A DNA stretch of 64,000 nt, from positions 124,001-188,000 of the forward strand of contig NZ_JADPKA010000018.1 of the NCBI RefSeq assembly GCF_023073715.1, in the 5' to 3' direction. This DNA comes from Bradyrhizobium sp. 164. GTDB taxonomy: Bacteria; Pseudomonadota; Alphaproteobacteria; Rhizobiales; Xanthobacteraceae. This document shows, piece by piece, positions 28,386 to 37,448 of this stretch. The notes below the pieces were generated by a model. That model was not told where the DNA came from, made no database searches, and saw only the letters and a list, made by a program, of their open reading frames with translations. Position numbers and translations under genes: made by a program. Position 1 is the first letter of the stretch. The number at the start of each line of letters is the position of its first letter.

Positions 28386-29363
28386 ATGTCGCGATCCGGG
28401 CTGAAGACGATTGCCTTTGCCGCCATACATGCGGTCATAGGCGCAGTGCTCTCCACTGCCACCAGTGCGCAGGACTATCCTACCAAGCCGATTACGCTGA
28501 TCGTGCCCTGGCCGGCCGGTGGTTCGACTGACATCTCGATGCGGGCGATCGCCGACAGCGCTTCGAAGGTCCTGGGTCAGCCCATCGTGATCGACAACAA
28601 GGCCGGCGGCGGCGGCACCGTGGGGCCTGCAACCATGGCCGCGGCCGCGAAGCCGGATGGCTACACCATCTCCCAGATCCCGATCACCGTCTTCCGCTTG
28701 CCCTTGATGCAGGAGGTGTCATGGGATCCGGCGAAGGATTTTACCTACATCATCCATCTCACCGGCTATACCTTCGGCGTCACCACCAACGCGGAGTCCC
28801 AGTTCAAGAGTTGGAAGGACGTGGTGGAGTTCGCCAAGGCGAACCCGGGCAAGGTGACCTACGCGACGCCGGGCACCGGCACCTCGCTGCACATCGGCAT
28901 GGAGCAGATCGCGGCGATGTCCGGCATCAAGCTCACCCAGGTGCCGTTCAAAGGCGGCGCGGAAACCAACGCCGCGGTCCTGGGGCAGCATACAATGCTT
29001 CAGGCAGACTCCACGGGATGGCGGCCGCTGGTCGACGCTGGCAAGCTGCGGTTATTGATGGTGTGGACTGGTGCCCGCTCGCCGAATTACCCGGATGTAC
29101 CGACGCTGAAGGAACTCGGCTATCCCGTGGTCTATGACTCCCCGTTCGGCATCGCCGGCCCGAAGGGGATGGATCCGAAAATCGTCGCCAAGCTGCACGA
29201 TGCGTTCAAAAAGGCGGTCGAAGACCCGGCCGTCGTGGCAACGCTCGCCAAATATGACATGGTGCCGAACTACAAGAACACAGAGGATTACAAGAAGTTC
29301 GTTGTCGAGGTCACGGAGTCCGAGCGCAAGGTGATCGAGACACTCGGGCTGGCGAAGAAATAG
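28386..29363 (+). CDS. Tripartite tricarboxylate transporter substrate-binding protein (TctC/Bug family)
   Basis: A 325-residue periplasmic binding protein. MSRSGLKTIAFAAIHAVIGAVLS... to TSAQ is a signal peptide. The mature start DYPTKPITLIVPWPAGGSTDISMRAIA is the classic Bug-family opening, whose loop binds carboxylate ligands, and IDNKAGGGGTVGPATMAAAAKPDGYT is equally typical. The ATG at 28386 follows GGGAGG by 9 bases; the longer frame from 28239 is not supported. It is first in a complete TTT operon with TctB and TctA. The ligand is a carboxylic acid that sequence does not identify. Confidence 0.94.
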   Translation: MSRSGLKTIAFAAIHAVIGAVLSTATSAQDYPTKPITLIVPWPAGGSTDISMRAIADSASKVLGQPIVIDNKAGGGGTVGPATMAAAAKPDGYTISQIPITVFRLPLMQEVSWDPAKDFTYIIHLTGYTFGVTTNAESQFKSWKDVVEFAKANPGKVTYATPGTGTSLHIGMEQIAAMSGIKLTQVPFKGGAETNAAVLGQHTMLQADSTGWRPLVDAGKLRLLMVWTGARSPNYPDVPTLKELGYPVVYDSPFGIAGPKGMDPKIVAKLHDAFKKAVEDPAVVATLAKYDMVPNYKNTEDYKKFVVEVTESERKVIETLGLAKK

Positions 29364-29377
29364 GCTGAGCCGCTTCC

Positions 29378-29499
29378 GTGTCCCGGACGCGGTGCAGCGC
29401 TTCTTCAGCGATGCACCGCAGAGCCGGAACCACCTTGCCACGAACCATCGGACCTCCGGATCTGCAGCGCACCACTTCGTGCTGCGCAGCGTCCGGGGA
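29378..29499. repeat. Palindromic intergenic repeat, family C copy 1 (gtcccggac type)
   Basis: It starts gtgtcccggacgcggtgcagcg and ends gcagcgtccgggg, so the ends are inverted. Related elements lie at 45358-45457 and 52988-53108. It occupies most of the 154-bp gap between the tctC-like and tctB-like genes, inside an apparent operon. Confidence 0.6.
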
Positions 29500-29517
29500 A
29501 CGGCTGAGAGACAAGCG

Positions 29518-30003
29518 ATGAACAACCAAACCAACGTCAAACTCCGCCTCAGCAACTCCGAACTCTGGGGCGGGTCGATCGGGCTCGCACTCGGCGCCTT
29601 CGTGATCTGGTCGGGGCTGAAGCTCAAGCTCGGCACCATCAACGATCCCGGCTCCGGCTACGTGCTGTTCTACACGGGCATCCTGATATGCGTGTTCGCA
29701 ACCAGCATCATCATCTCGGCAATCACCGAGGGCGGGCCAACGCTGGCCTCACGCTGGGAAAATGTGCGTTGGAGCAAGCCACTTCTCGTCATCGCCTGCC
29801 TCACCGCGTTCTCGTTCGCACTGGAGCCGCTGGGATTCCTGTTGTCGTCGATCCCGTTGATGCTGCTGCTGTTGCGCCTGATCGATCCCGTGCGCTGGAC
29901 GCTGGCGATTCCAATCGCCGTGCTTGTTCCGCTCGGCATGTGGTGGGTGCTCAAGCGCCTGCTCTTGATTCAGCTGCCCTCTGGCCTGTTCGGGATCGGC
30001 TGA
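29518..30003 (+). CDS. Tripartite tricarboxylate transporter small membrane subunit (TctB family)
   Basis: A 161-residue protein with about four membrane segments (roughly residues 17-33, 47-67, 87-107 and 113-148). It matches the TctB pattern: an early GSIGLALGAFVIWSG helix, a DPGSGYVLFYTG segment and a hydrophobic C-terminal half. TctB is the small integral membrane subunit that pairs with TctA. The ATG at 29518 was used; its ribosome binding site is weak. It ends 4 bp before tctA, so the two are co-translated. Confidence 0.88.
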   Translation: MNNQTNVKLRLSNSELWGGSIGLALGAFVIWSGLKLKLGTINDPGSGYVLFYTGILICVFATSIIISAITEGGPTLASRWENVRWSKPLLVIACLTAFSFALEPLGFLLSSIPLMLLLLRLIDPVRWTLAIPIAVLVPLGMWWVLKRLLLIQLPSGLFGIG

Positions 30004-30007
30004 TCGC

Positions 30008-31516
30008 ATGGATACGCTCGCCAATGTCGCGCACGGGTTCGGCGTTGCGCTGACCTGGATCAACCTGCTCTATTGCTTCATCGGTGTCTTCATTGGCACG
30101 CTGGTCGGCGTGCTGCCGGGCATCGGGCCGATCTCGGCGATGTCGTTGCTGTTGCCGGTGACGCTGTCGGGCACGCCGGAATCCGGCATCATCATGATGG
30201 CCGGCATCTATTACGGCTCGATGTATGGCGGCTCGACCACGTCGATCCTGGTCAACATCCCCGGCGAAGCTGCCTCCGTTGTCACCTGCATCGACGGCCA
30301 CCAGATGGCGAAGCAGGGCCGCGCCGGCCCCGCGCTCGGCATCTCCGCCTTCGGTTCCTTCATCGCCGGCACTTTTGCGCTGATCGCGCTGATGCTGGTG
30401 GCGCCGAGGCTTGCCAGTATCGCCATCGCCTTTGGCCCGGCCGAGTATTTCAGCCTGATGGTGCTCGGCCTCGTCGTGCTCACTTTCCTGACCCAGGGCT
30501 CGATGCCGAAGGCGCTGCTGATGGCCTGCATCGGCGTCGTGCTCGGCCTGATCGGCCTCGACAGCATCACGGCGCAGCCGCGATTGACCTTCGGCCGCAT
30601 GGAGTTGATCGACGGCATCGGCCTCGTGCCCGTCGTGATGGGCCTGTTCGGCGTCGCCGAGGTGCTGCTCAACACCGAGCAGGCGATCAAGCGCGACATC
30701 ATCAACACCAAGATCACGCAGCTCTTGCCCAACAAGGCCGATTGGCAGGCGAGCGCCGGTCCCGTAGCACGCGGTACGCTGCTCGGCTTTCTGCTCGGCA
30801 TCCTGCCGGGTGGCGGCGCCGTGGTGGCCTCGTTCGCGTCTTACGCGCTGGAGAAGCGGCTGTCGAAAACGCCGGAGCGGTTCGGCCAAGGCGCGATCGA
30901 GGGCGTCGCAGGCCCCGAATCCGCCAACAATGCGGCGGCCGGCGGCGCGTTCATTCCGCTGATGACCTTGGGAATCCCTCCGAACGTGGTGATGGCGCTG
31001 CTGCTCGGCGCGTTCGTCATTCACGGCCTGCAACCGGGGCCGCTGCTGATCACACAAAACCCCGGCCTGTTCTGGGGCATCGTCGCCAGCATGTATATCG
31101 GCAACGTCATGTTGCTGATCCTCAATCTGCCGATGATCGGCATGTGGGTGCAACTGCTCAAGCTGCCCTATAACATCCTCTTCCCCCTGATCATCCTGTT
31201 CACGATCCTGGGCGTCTACTGCTCCAGCAACAACGTGTTCGACGTTTACGTGATGATCGCGTTCGGGATCATCGGTTATTTCATGCGCAAGCTCGGCTAT
31301 GAGCCCGCGCCACTGGTACTCGCCTTCGTGCTCGGACCGATGCTGGAGAACAATCTGCGCAAGTCGCTGATCCTGTCGCAGGGCGATCTCTGGACCTTCG
31401 TGCAGCGGCCGATCTCGGCGGCGTGTCTTGCGCTGGCGATGGTGCTGCTGATCGCACCACTGTTGCCCGCGCTGCGCAAGAAGCGTGAGCTGGTGGCGTT
31501 GGACGAAGGGGCGTGA
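30008..31516 (+). CDS. Tripartite tricarboxylate transporter large membrane subunit (TctA family)
   Basis: A 502-residue protein with about 11-12 membrane segments that forms the sodium- or proton-coupled permease of the TTT system. The family motifs are present twice, as expected from internal pseudo-symmetry: [21 protein letters not shown] near residues 30-50 and [22 protein letters not shown] near 258-279. [20 protein letters not shown] and [23 protein letters not shown] also match. It is the last gene of the operon. A cctctcccg hairpin follows the stop. Confidence 0.94.
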   Translation: MDTLANVAHGFGVALTWINLLYCFIGVFIGTLVGVLPGIGPISAMSLLLPVTLSGTPESGIIMMAGIYYGSMYGGSTTSILVNIPGEAASVVTCIDGHQMAKQGRAGPALGISAFGSFIAGTFALIALMLVAPRLASIAIAFGPAEYFSLMVLGLVVLTFLTQGSMPKALLMACIGVVLGLIGLDSITAQPRLTFGRMELIDGIGLVPVVMGLFGVAEVLLNTEQAIKRDIINTKITQLLPNKADWQASAGPVARGTLLGFLLGILPGGGAVVASFASYALEKRLSKTPERFGQGAIEGVAGPESANNAAAGGAFIPLMTLGIPPNVVMALLLGAFVIHGLQPGPLLITQNPGLFWGIVASMYIGNVMLLILNLPMIGMWVQLLKLPYNILFPLIILFTILGVYCSSNNVFDVYVMIAFGIIGYFMRKLGYEPAPLVLAFVLGPMLENNLRKSLILSQGDLWTFVQRPISAACLALAMVLLIAPLLPALRKKRELVALDEGA

Positions 31517-31548
31517 GGAGGTTTATACTTACTGCCTGACGTATCCGC

Positions 31549-31571
31549 CCTCTCCCGCAAAGGAGAGGTGA
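31549..31571. repeat. Short ctctccc hairpin repeat
   Basis: The inverted arms cctctccc / ggagagg form a small hairpin between the convergent tctA-like and GGDEF-EAL genes. Similar hairpins occur at 49045-49067 and 62784-62806. It may act as a bidirectional terminator. Confidence 0.5.
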
Positions 31572-31604
31572 AGCGAGATCCCCGCGCGACGAAAACGAAA
31601 ACAC

Positions 31605-33341
31605 CTACCCTGCCGCAGGCAGCGCATTGTCCGGCGGTGCGCCCCATGGCCGCTCGGCTGAGGCGAGGCCGATCAGACGACCCTGGATGTAGTCGCAGCC
31701 CCAGTCGCGCAGCATGCTTGCGGCCTCTTCGTCCTGCACCCATTCGGCGACCGTCTTGATTTCGAGGCGGCGGGCGAGGTCGATCAGGGTCTGCACGAAG
31801 GCGCGATCGTCGGCGGACCGCGTGACGTTCTGAACGAAGGCGCCGTCGATCTTGACGATGTCGACGCCGAGCTTGCGCAGGTTCCTGAAGGAGGTGTAGC
31901 CGGCGCCAAAATCGTCGATGGCAATGCGGCTGCCGAAATTCTTCAGCCGCGTGACAAAGCCGCGGACATCATCGATGTCCTGAATCGCGACCGTTTCGGT
32001 GATCTCGACGATCAGCCGCTCGGCGACGCCGGGATGAGCCAGCATCAGCGACTCGATCCCCGCCCACCAATCGGGATCCATGGTCGTATCGGGCGAGATG
32101 TTGAGGCTGAGGCAGATGTCGGGTGCAGCCGCGAGCTCGGCGACCACGAGCTCGAGCACGCGATGATCGACGAGGCGAATCAGACCGAGCCGTTCGGCGA
32201 CCGGCACGATGTCGGGTGCGAGCAGCACCTGGCCATCGCCCTGATCCATCCGCACCAGGCATTCGTGGAACGCGCGTTCGCGCGAGGCGGCCGAGACCAC
32301 CGGCTCATAGGCGAGCTTGATGCGGCGCTCGTTCAGCGCGGTGACGATCTCGTCGGTGACGCGGATGTTAACGCGGCGCTGCGCGTCGCGCGCGGGATCC
32401 GGGCGCCATGCGGCGAACGAGCCGACGCGGCGGCGCTTTGCGGCGTCGAGCGTCTCATGGGCGCGGTTGACCGCCTCGTCGGTGGTGCGGGCATAGCGCG
32501 GCACGCTGACCGCGCCGATCGACGCGGTGACCGAGACCGGGCCTGATTTCGTCGGTACCACCTCGTCCCGGATGCCGGCGAGGAAGCGCTCGGCGGCAAC
32601 GTTCATGTCGTCGACGGTGCAGTTCTTCAGGATCAGGCCGAACTTGTTGCCGGAGAAGCGGCCGAGCACGTCGCCGCCGCGCAAGCGCGCGCGAATGCGC
32701 TTGGCGACGTCGAGGATCACCGCGTCGGCAACGTCGAAGCCGAAGGCGTCGTTGACGCGGGCGAGATGATCGATGCCGACCAGCATGAAGGCTGCGGTCG
32801 AGCGGAAGCGGGTCGTCTCCTCGATCGCCTCGGCCAGTGACGCGATCAGATGGGAGCGGTTGAGCTCGCCGGTGAGCGGATCGAGCCGGGCCAGCTTCGT
32901 CAATTCCTCGTCGCGGGCATGACGCTCGTTGTTGATGCGGACGGAGCCGATCGCGCGCGTGGGGCGGCCGTCGGGACCGGCAAACCAGCGGCCGGTTTCC
33001 TCGACCCAGATCACAGGATCGGAAGCACTCATGCGCACGCCGTACTCGACCCGATAAGGCGTGCCGCCGGCACCGTGCACGGCAGAGGTCTGCGCCAGCG
33101 CAGCGCTCCGTAGCGATTGCGCAGGCTCGATCAGCTTGGCAAATTCGGCCCCGGTGGCGAGCCGCTCGGCGGGAATGCCCGGGAAGACGGCGCTGACCTG
33201 TTCACCCCAGACGATGACGTCGCTGGCGATGTCCCAGGCGAACACGGCCTGGCCGAGTGCGGCCAGGATGTCGGAGGCTTGCGGCAATGCTGGGGTCAAA
33301 GTCGCCTCGTTTCGGGACAGCGGGAAGTCCTGAGCCGGCAC
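31605..33341 (-). CDS. PAS-like/GGDEF/EAL protein with degenerate GGDEF
   Basis: A 578-residue cytosolic protein. Residues ~20-140 look like a PAS sensor (LGQAVFAWDIASDVIVWG, then WVEETGRWFAGPDGRP). Residues ~150-300 form a GGDEF domain whose active-site motif reads RFSGNKFGLIL, so it is SGNKF instead of GGDEF and is probably not a cyclase. Residues ~325-565 form an EAL domain with ECL in place of EAL. It keeps SLNIS, EITET, AIDDFGAGYTSF, KIDGAFV and DYIQGRLIG, so phosphodiesterase activity is possible. The degenerate GGDEF may bind GTP or cyclic-di-GMP as a regulator. The start is a GTG at 33341. The gene converges with the TTT operon. Confidence 0.9.
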   Translation of the reverse strand: MPAQDFPLSRNEATLTPALPQASDILAALGQAVFAWDIASDVIVWGEQVSAVFPGIPAERLATGAEFAKLIEPAQSLRSAALAQTSAVHGAGGTPYRVEYGVRMSASDPVIWVEETGRWFAGPDGRPTRAIGSVRINNERHARDEELTKLARLDPLTGELNRSHLIASLAEAIEETTRFRSTAAFMLVGIDHLARVNDAFGFDVADAVILDVAKRIRARLRGGDVLGRFSGNKFGLILKNCTVDDMNVAAERFLAGIRDEVVPTKSGPVSVTASIGAVSVPRYARTTDEAVNRAHETLDAAKRRRVGSFAAWRPDPARDAQRRVNIRVTDEIVTALNERRIKLAYEPVVSAASRERAFHECLVRMDQGDGQVLLAPDIVPVAERLGLIRLVDHRVLELVVAELAAAPDICLSLNISPDTTMDPDWWAGIESLMLAHPGVAERLIVEITETVAIQDIDDVRGFVTRLKNFGSRIAIDDFGAGYTSFRNLRKLGVDIVKIDGAFVQNVTRSADDRAFVQTLIDLARRLEIKTVAEWVQDEEAASMLRDWGCDYIQGRLIGLASAERPWGAPPDNALPAAG

Positions 33342-33456
33342 AGGATAGAGCCAGATTCGGCCTCGACCCTAGGCAAAGTTGATAAACAATTTGGAAACCA
33401 CGTTTGTCGGCACCCGGGAACCAATCCGGCCCGGCCGGCATAGGGCTTGCGAGTAC

Positions 33457-33780
33457 ATGGCACGCACCGGCGCCAGCGTCCCGAAACGCGACAATCCCGC
33501 CGGATCAACGGTGATTGCGATGTTGAGTACTGATCGAGCGGACGCAGGAGACAACGGGACAGGCACGGCCCTCGTGCCGCTGATGCCGACGTTGCAGTGG
33601 GTCCATAAGGCACCGCTGCCGCGACCCGATCCGAGCTTCGTCACCCAGCTGATCGCCAATGCCGAGCAATTGCCCCAGGCGAGCCGGCTGCGCCGCGCCT
33701 CGTCCGAAGATGCGCAGATGGCCTATGGCAGCAAGCGCCCGCTGCCGAGCGTCAGCGCGCGGACACGGCAGGTGGCTTGA
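33457..33780 (+). CDS. Small hypothetical protein
   Basis: A 107-residue protein from the ATG at 33457 (MARTGASVPKRDNPAG); an in-frame TTG at 33379 and an ATG at 33523 are alternatives. The best-looking part is the C-terminal LVPLMPTLQWVHKAPLPRPDP followed by SFVTQLIANAEQLPQ, which reads like a genuine conserved segment of small rhizobial proteins, but I cannot assign a family. It has no signal peptide or membrane helix. It is divergent from the GGDEF-EAL gene, and its stop abuts the stop of the membrane protein gene on the other strand. Confidence 0.6.
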   Translation: MARTGASVPKRDNPAGSTVIAMLSTDRADAGDNGTGTALVPLMPTLQWVHKAPLPRPDPSFVTQLIANAEQLPQASRLRRASSEDAQMAYGSKRPLPSVSARTRQVA

Positions 33781-34434
33781 TCAGCGCGGCGGTGTATCCG
33801 GCGAGGAAGGCGTGCCGTTGCCCGGCTGAAGATGCGGCGAGGGGATTTCCGGCGACGGCGCGCTTTGCACCGGCTTCGGCGCGGGATGATCCGTCAGCAC
33901 GGATTCGGCGACGGATTGCGCCGAGGGTGCGGGTGGCACGACCGGTGCCGGCTGTGGCGCGATCACCGGCTCGAATTTGCGCTCGGACGCCACATCGTCC
34001 GCCGACGCTTCGGCCTGGCGCTTGGCCTTGCGTGGCGCAGCCATCGTCGTCTCGGCGACATAGGTGACGCGACGGCGCGTGCGCTGGGCGATGCCGCCGA
34101 GGAAGTCGGCCATCGCGAGCAGCACAAGCAGGAAATAGGTGGAATTGCCGAATTTGGGCCACATCACGAATTCGGCGGCGGCCGCGCCGAACACGATCAG
34201 CGACAGCAGGTGATCCATCAGGAATTTCGAGCCGGGCCGCGCGCCTTTGACCACCTCGAGCAGCAGCAGCACCACCCCGAGCGCGAGCAGCAGATCGGCA
34301 AGCGTGACCGGCCAAGTCTCGCCGGACACCATCGGCACCTTAAACAGCACGTCCGTAAAGGACACCGTCGGCATCAGGAAGGCGATGATATTGTAGACCG
34401 CGAGCGGAATCAGAAGTAGCGGGAAACCGACCAT
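33781..34434 (-). CDS. Hypothetical membrane protein with Pro/Ala-rich tail
   Basis: A 217-residue protein. From the ATG ending at 34434 it reads MVGFPLLLIPLAVYNIIAFL, then four membrane segments (about 1-21, 42-62, 75-92, 98-116), followed by a long cytosolic tail rich in Pro, Ala and Glu. The segment VTLADLLLALGVVLLLLEVVKGARPG is characteristic of this alphaproteobacterial family of unknown function. AAGG lies about 11 bases before the ATG; the longer frame from 34491 is less likely. It is downstream of rpmF on the same strand but separated from it by a terminator hairpin. No function is proposed. Confidence 0.8.
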   Translation of the reverse strand: MVGFPLLLIPLAVYNIIAFLMPTVSFTDVLFKVPMVSGETWPVTLADLLLALGVVLLLLEVVKGARPGSKFLMDHLLSLIVFGAAAAEFVMWPKFGNSTYFLLVLLAMADFLGGIAQRTRRRVTYVAETTMAAPRKAKRQAEASADDVASERKFEPVIAPQPAPVVPPAPSAQSVAESVLTDHPAPKPVQSAPSPEIPSPHLQPGNGTPSSPDTPPR

Positions 34435-34557
34435 CGGCAAGATGCCTTCTCGATCAAGATATCCGGACAGGATAATACAGCGGCGAAGCATTTGCTCCGC
34501 CGCCTCCCCGTCTATCTCATGGGGTGGCCGAAATCAGGCAGGCCAATCGGCCCGCCC

Positions 34558-34590
34558 GAAGAAAGGTCCTGCCCTCAGGACTCTTTCTTC
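34558..34590 (-). terminator. Terminator hairpin overlapping the rpmF stop codon
   Basis: On the plus strand, gaagaaag-gtcctg (34558-34571) pairs with caggac-t-ctttcttc (34576-34590), with one bulged base and the 4-base loop ccct. Read on the rpmF strand it is an A-rich then GC stem followed by CTTTCTTC. The rpmF TGA (34575-34577) lies at the loop, so the last codons form the upstream arm. Confidence 0.7.
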
Positions 34591-34757
34591 TTCAGGACCT
34601 GGCGACCCTTGTACATGCCGGTCTTGAGGTCGAGATGGTGCGGACGACGGAGCTCGCCGGAGTCCTTGTCTTCCACATAGGTCGGCTTCTTGATGGCATC
34701 GGCCGAGCGGCGCATGCCGCGGCGCGACGGCGAGGTTTTTCTTCTCGGAACGGCCAT
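34575..34757 (-). CDS. rpmF: 50S ribosomal protein L32
   Basis: A 60-residue L32 beginning [20 protein letters not shown] and ending [10 protein letters not shown], of the usual alphaproteobacterial length and lacking the zinc cysteines found in some bacteria. GAGGATAACTGAA precedes the ATG, a good ribosome binding site. The gene lies downstream of mtgA on the same strand, with a 170-bp gap (34758-34927) likely to hold its promoter. Confidence 0.97.
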   Translation of the reverse strand: MAVPRRKTSPSRRGMRRSADAIKKPTYVEDKDSGELRRPHHLDLKTGMYKGRQVLKKKES

Positions 34758-34927
34758 TTCAGTTATCCTCTAGGGATTGGTGTCATCAGGGCATCGTCCG
34801 CGAAGGGACGGCTCAGCACCCGCAATACGAGGCGAGCTGAATGCCGATCAAGGCCGCGCTTATAGAGGAAGGCTGGCCGTAAAGCTAGGCTCTTGGGCCG
34901 GAAAATACGCCCGGAATGGGCCCGGAA

Positions 34928-35602
34928 TCAGCGATTTTCGTGCCAGCAGGTCGCAAGCGAGCTCGCCTGCCCCCGCGCCACATAGGTTGCTGCCAGCCGC
35001 CTGACACCCGGTCCGGGGGTCCGGGCACTGCGTTTGACCGGATTGGGCAGGATCGAGGCCAGAAGGGCGGCTTCCCGGGAGGAGAGGCTGGCGGCCGACT
35101 TGCCGAAGGCATAGAGGCTGGCCGCCTCGACGCCAAACTGCCCCTGCGGGCCGAGTTCTGCGATGTTGAGGTAGATCTCCAGGATTCGCTGCTTGGGCAA
35201 GACGAGGTCGATCCACAGAGCCAAAGGGAATTCCAGCGCCTTGCGGACGAAGTCCCGCCCCTGCCAGAGGAACAGGTTTTTTGCGACCTGCTGGGTGATG
35301 GTGGAGGCGCCCCGGAACGGCGTACCGTCCTCCTGGGCGTCATCGATCGCCTCGCGCAGCGCCCCCCAATCGATGCCGTGATGCTTGCAGAAATGCGCGT
35401 CCTCGGCGGCCACCACCGACCGCGGCAGATACGGCGACATCGCCGCCAGATCGATCCATTGGCGCTGCATCGGCGCGCCCCGAAGCGAACGCCAGGCTAT
35501 CAGCGTCGAAACCGGATGGCCGGTCCGGTAAAACGGCGCGATCACATAGGGCGCGAGAGCCACGACCGCGAGCACGACCAGCAGGATCTTGACGATGCGC
35601 AA
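34928..35602 (-). CDS. mtgA: Monofunctional biosynthetic peptidoglycan transglycosylase
   Basis: A 224-residue GT51 glycosyltransferase that polymerises lipid II into glycan strands at the inner membrane. One N-terminal membrane anchor (residues 4-24) is followed by the catalytic motif [18 protein letters not shown] with the essential Glu, then [23 protein letters not shown] and [26 protein letters not shown]. There is no transpeptidase domain, as expected for MtgA. It is divergent from the prenyl synthase gene; the 160-bp gap should hold both promoters. Confidence 0.95.
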   Translation of the reverse strand: MRIVKILLVVLAVVALAPYVIAPFYRTGHPVSTLIAWRSLRGAPMQRQWIDLAAMSPYLPRSVVAAEDAHFCKHHGIDWGALREAIDDAQEDGTPFRGASTITQQVAKNLFLWQGRDFVRKALEFPLALWIDLVLPKQRILEIYLNIAELGPQGQFGVEAASLYAFGKSAASLSSREAALLASILPNPVKRSARTPGPGVRRLAATYVARGQASSLATCWHENR

Positions 35603-35762
35603 ATCGACCTTTCCGGCGCAAAATGAAACGCGGCCACGGGCCGGCCATTAAGTCTGTGATAATTCGGGCCTTTTCCAGCAGTTTTTAGGCCTTCCAAACG
35701 ATTGACTGGGGCCGACTCATAAAGGATTGTCCCGCCGAATTTTTGTTCTGGAGCCTTTCTTG

Positions 35763-36686
35763 ATGACCGGCACGTCCCCGTCCGATTTCGCCAAACGTCT
35801 GGACAAGACCGCTGACGACACCGAGGCCCTGCTCGGGCGCCTGTTGTCGGACGACATCCTGCCCGATGAGATCGCCCGCCCCAAGCGACTGATGGACGCA
35901 ATGCGCTATTCGAGCCTCAATGGCGGCAAGCGTCTGCGGCCGTTCCTGGTGGTCGAAAGCGCCGCCGTGTTCGGTGTGCCGCGCGAAGCCGCGCTGCTCG
36001 CGGGCGCGGCGCTCGAATGCATCCACTGCTACTCGCTGATCCATGACGACCTGCCGGCGATGGACAATTCGGACCTGCGCCGCGGCCGCCCCACCCTGCA
36101 CAAGAAGACCGATGACGCCACCGCAATCCTCGCCGGCGACGGCCTGCTGACGCTCGCCTTCGACATCATCACCCGCGACGAGATCCATCGCGACGCCAAT
36201 GTGCGGCTGCTGCTGACACGGGCGCTGGCGCGCTGCGCCGGCATTGGCGGCATGGTCGGTGGCCAGATCCTCGACCTCGCCGGCGAAGGCCGCTTCGGCG
36301 ACCGCGAGCCCGTCGATGTCGCGCGCCTGCAGCAGATGAAGACGGGCGCGCTTCTGCGCTATGGCTGCATCGCCGGCGCGATCCTCGGCCAGGCCTCGAG
36401 TGCGGAATATCAGGCGCTCGACGATTACGGCCGTGCGCTCGGCGAAGCCTTCCAGATCGCCGACGATCTGCTCGACGTCGAGGGCGATGCGGCAGCGCTC
36501 GGCAAGCCCTCGGGCCAGGACGCCGCGCTTGGCAAGACCACCTTCGTCACCCAGCTCGGCATTGAAGGCGCCAAGCAGCGCGTGCGCGACCTGCTCGCGC
36601 GAGCCGACAGCGCTGTGTCGATCTTCGACGACCGCGCTGCGGTGCTGCAAGCCGCGGCGCGATTCGTCGCCGAACGGAAGAACTGA
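35763..36686 (+). CDS. ispA: Polyprenyl synthetase, farnesyl diphosphate synthase type
   Basis: A 307-residue all-alpha prenyltransferase that elongates DMAPP with IPP. The first aspartate-rich motif is HDDLPAMDN (bacterial FPP-synthase form, with two extra residues between the Asp pairs), preceded by SLNGGKRLRPFL and followed by RRGRPTLHKK. The second motif is IADDLLDVEGD. These features match type II farnesyl diphosphate synthases; a geranylgeranyl product cannot be excluded. The ATG at 35763 (MTGTSPSDF) was chosen, with GGAG ten bases before it. It is 9 bp upstream of the DUF1345 gene and shares the isoprenoid pathway with ispG at 46.7 kb. Confidence 0.87.
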   Translation: MTGTSPSDFAKRLDKTADDTEALLGRLLSDDILPDEIARPKRLMDAMRYSSLNGGKRLRPFLVVESAAVFGVPREAALLAGAALECIHCYSLIHDDLPAMDNSDLRRGRPTLHKKTDDATAILAGDGLLTLAFDIITRDEIHRDANVRLLLTRALARCAGIGGMVGGQILDLAGEGRFGDREPVDVARLQQMKTGALLRYGCIAGAILGQASSAEYQALDDYGRALGEAFQIADDLLDVEGDAAALGKPSGQDAALGKTTFVTQLGIEGAKQRVRDLLARADSAVSIFDDRAAVLQAAARFVAERKN

Positions 36687-36695
36687 CGCGCATCG

Positions 36696-37388
36696 ATGGC
36701 CGCCGGCGGCAAAGAGGATCCCGTCCTCGCCCGCTTCCGCCAGATGTCGCGGCCGATGCAGCTGCTTTATGCACGGCCGCGAACGTTTGTTGCGGTCGCT
36801 GTCGGCATCCTTGTCTGCCTGCTGCTGCCGGGCACGCACCGGCTGGTGACGCGGCTCTTGTTCGGCTGGGACGCGCTGATCGCGGTCTACCTCGTGCTGG
36901 TCTATGCGATGATGCTGTGCAACGACCACCAGCACATTCGTCGCGCCGCTGCGATGCAGGACGACGGCCGCTTCGTCATCCTGCTGGTGACGGCGACCGG
37001 CGCCTTCGCGAGCATCGCGGCGATCGTCTCCGAGCTCGGCACGTCGCATCGCGGCGTCATGGAGCTGACGATCGCGATCACCACAATCGCACTGTCATGG
37101 GCTGCCGTGCACACGACCTTCGCGCTGCATTACGCGCATGATTATTATCGGCACGGTACGGCAGGAGGCCTTCAGTTTCCGAGCGGCGACAAGGAAGACC
37201 ACGCCGATTATTGGGATTTCGTCTATTTCTCGTTCGTGATCGGCATGACCGCGCAGGTCTCCGACGTCGGCATCACCGACAAGACCATCCGCCGCACGGC
37301 AACGGCGCACGGCATCGTGTCGTTCATCTACAACACGGCGTTGCTGGCGCTGACGGTGAACATCGCGGCAAGCGCGATTGCGACCTGA
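36696..37388 (+). CDS. DUF1345 family membrane protein
   Basis: A 230-residue membrane protein with about five hydrophobic segments (about 29-47, 56-75, 92-112, 121-140, 205-228). It contains the DUF1345 signatures LLFGWDALIAVYLVL, ALSWAAVHTTFALHYAHDYY and DFVYFSFVIGMTAQVSDV. The function of the family is unknown. It starts 9 bp after the prenyl synthase stop, so the two are probably co-transcribed. A hairpin follows the stop. Confidence 0.88.
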   Translation: MAAGGKEDPVLARFRQMSRPMQLLYARPRTFVAVAVGILVCLLLPGTHRLVTRLLFGWDALIAVYLVLVYAMMLCNDHQHIRRAAAMQDDGRFVILLVTATGAFASIAAIVSELGTSHRGVMELTIAITTIALSWAAVHTTFALHYAHDYYRHGTAGGLQFPSGDKEDHADYWDFVYFSFVIGMTAQVSDVGITDKTIRRTATAHGIVSFIYNTALLALTVNIAASAIAT

Positions 37389-37396
37389 ACTCACTC

Positions 37397-37432
37397 CAAG
37401 GAATCGTGCTGGCATTCGCCAGGACGATTCCT
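37397..37432. terminator. Bidirectional hairpin between convergent genes
   Basis: aaggaatcgtgctggc (37397-37412) pairs with gccaggacgattcctt (37417-37432) with a single mismatch and the loop attc. It lies between the convergent DUF1345 and caspase-like stops. There is no T-tract, but the position and symmetry suit a two-way terminator. It may also be a member of the gctttcgcc repeat family. Confidence 0.6.
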
Positions 37433-37448
37433 TAGGGACACCCCGATC

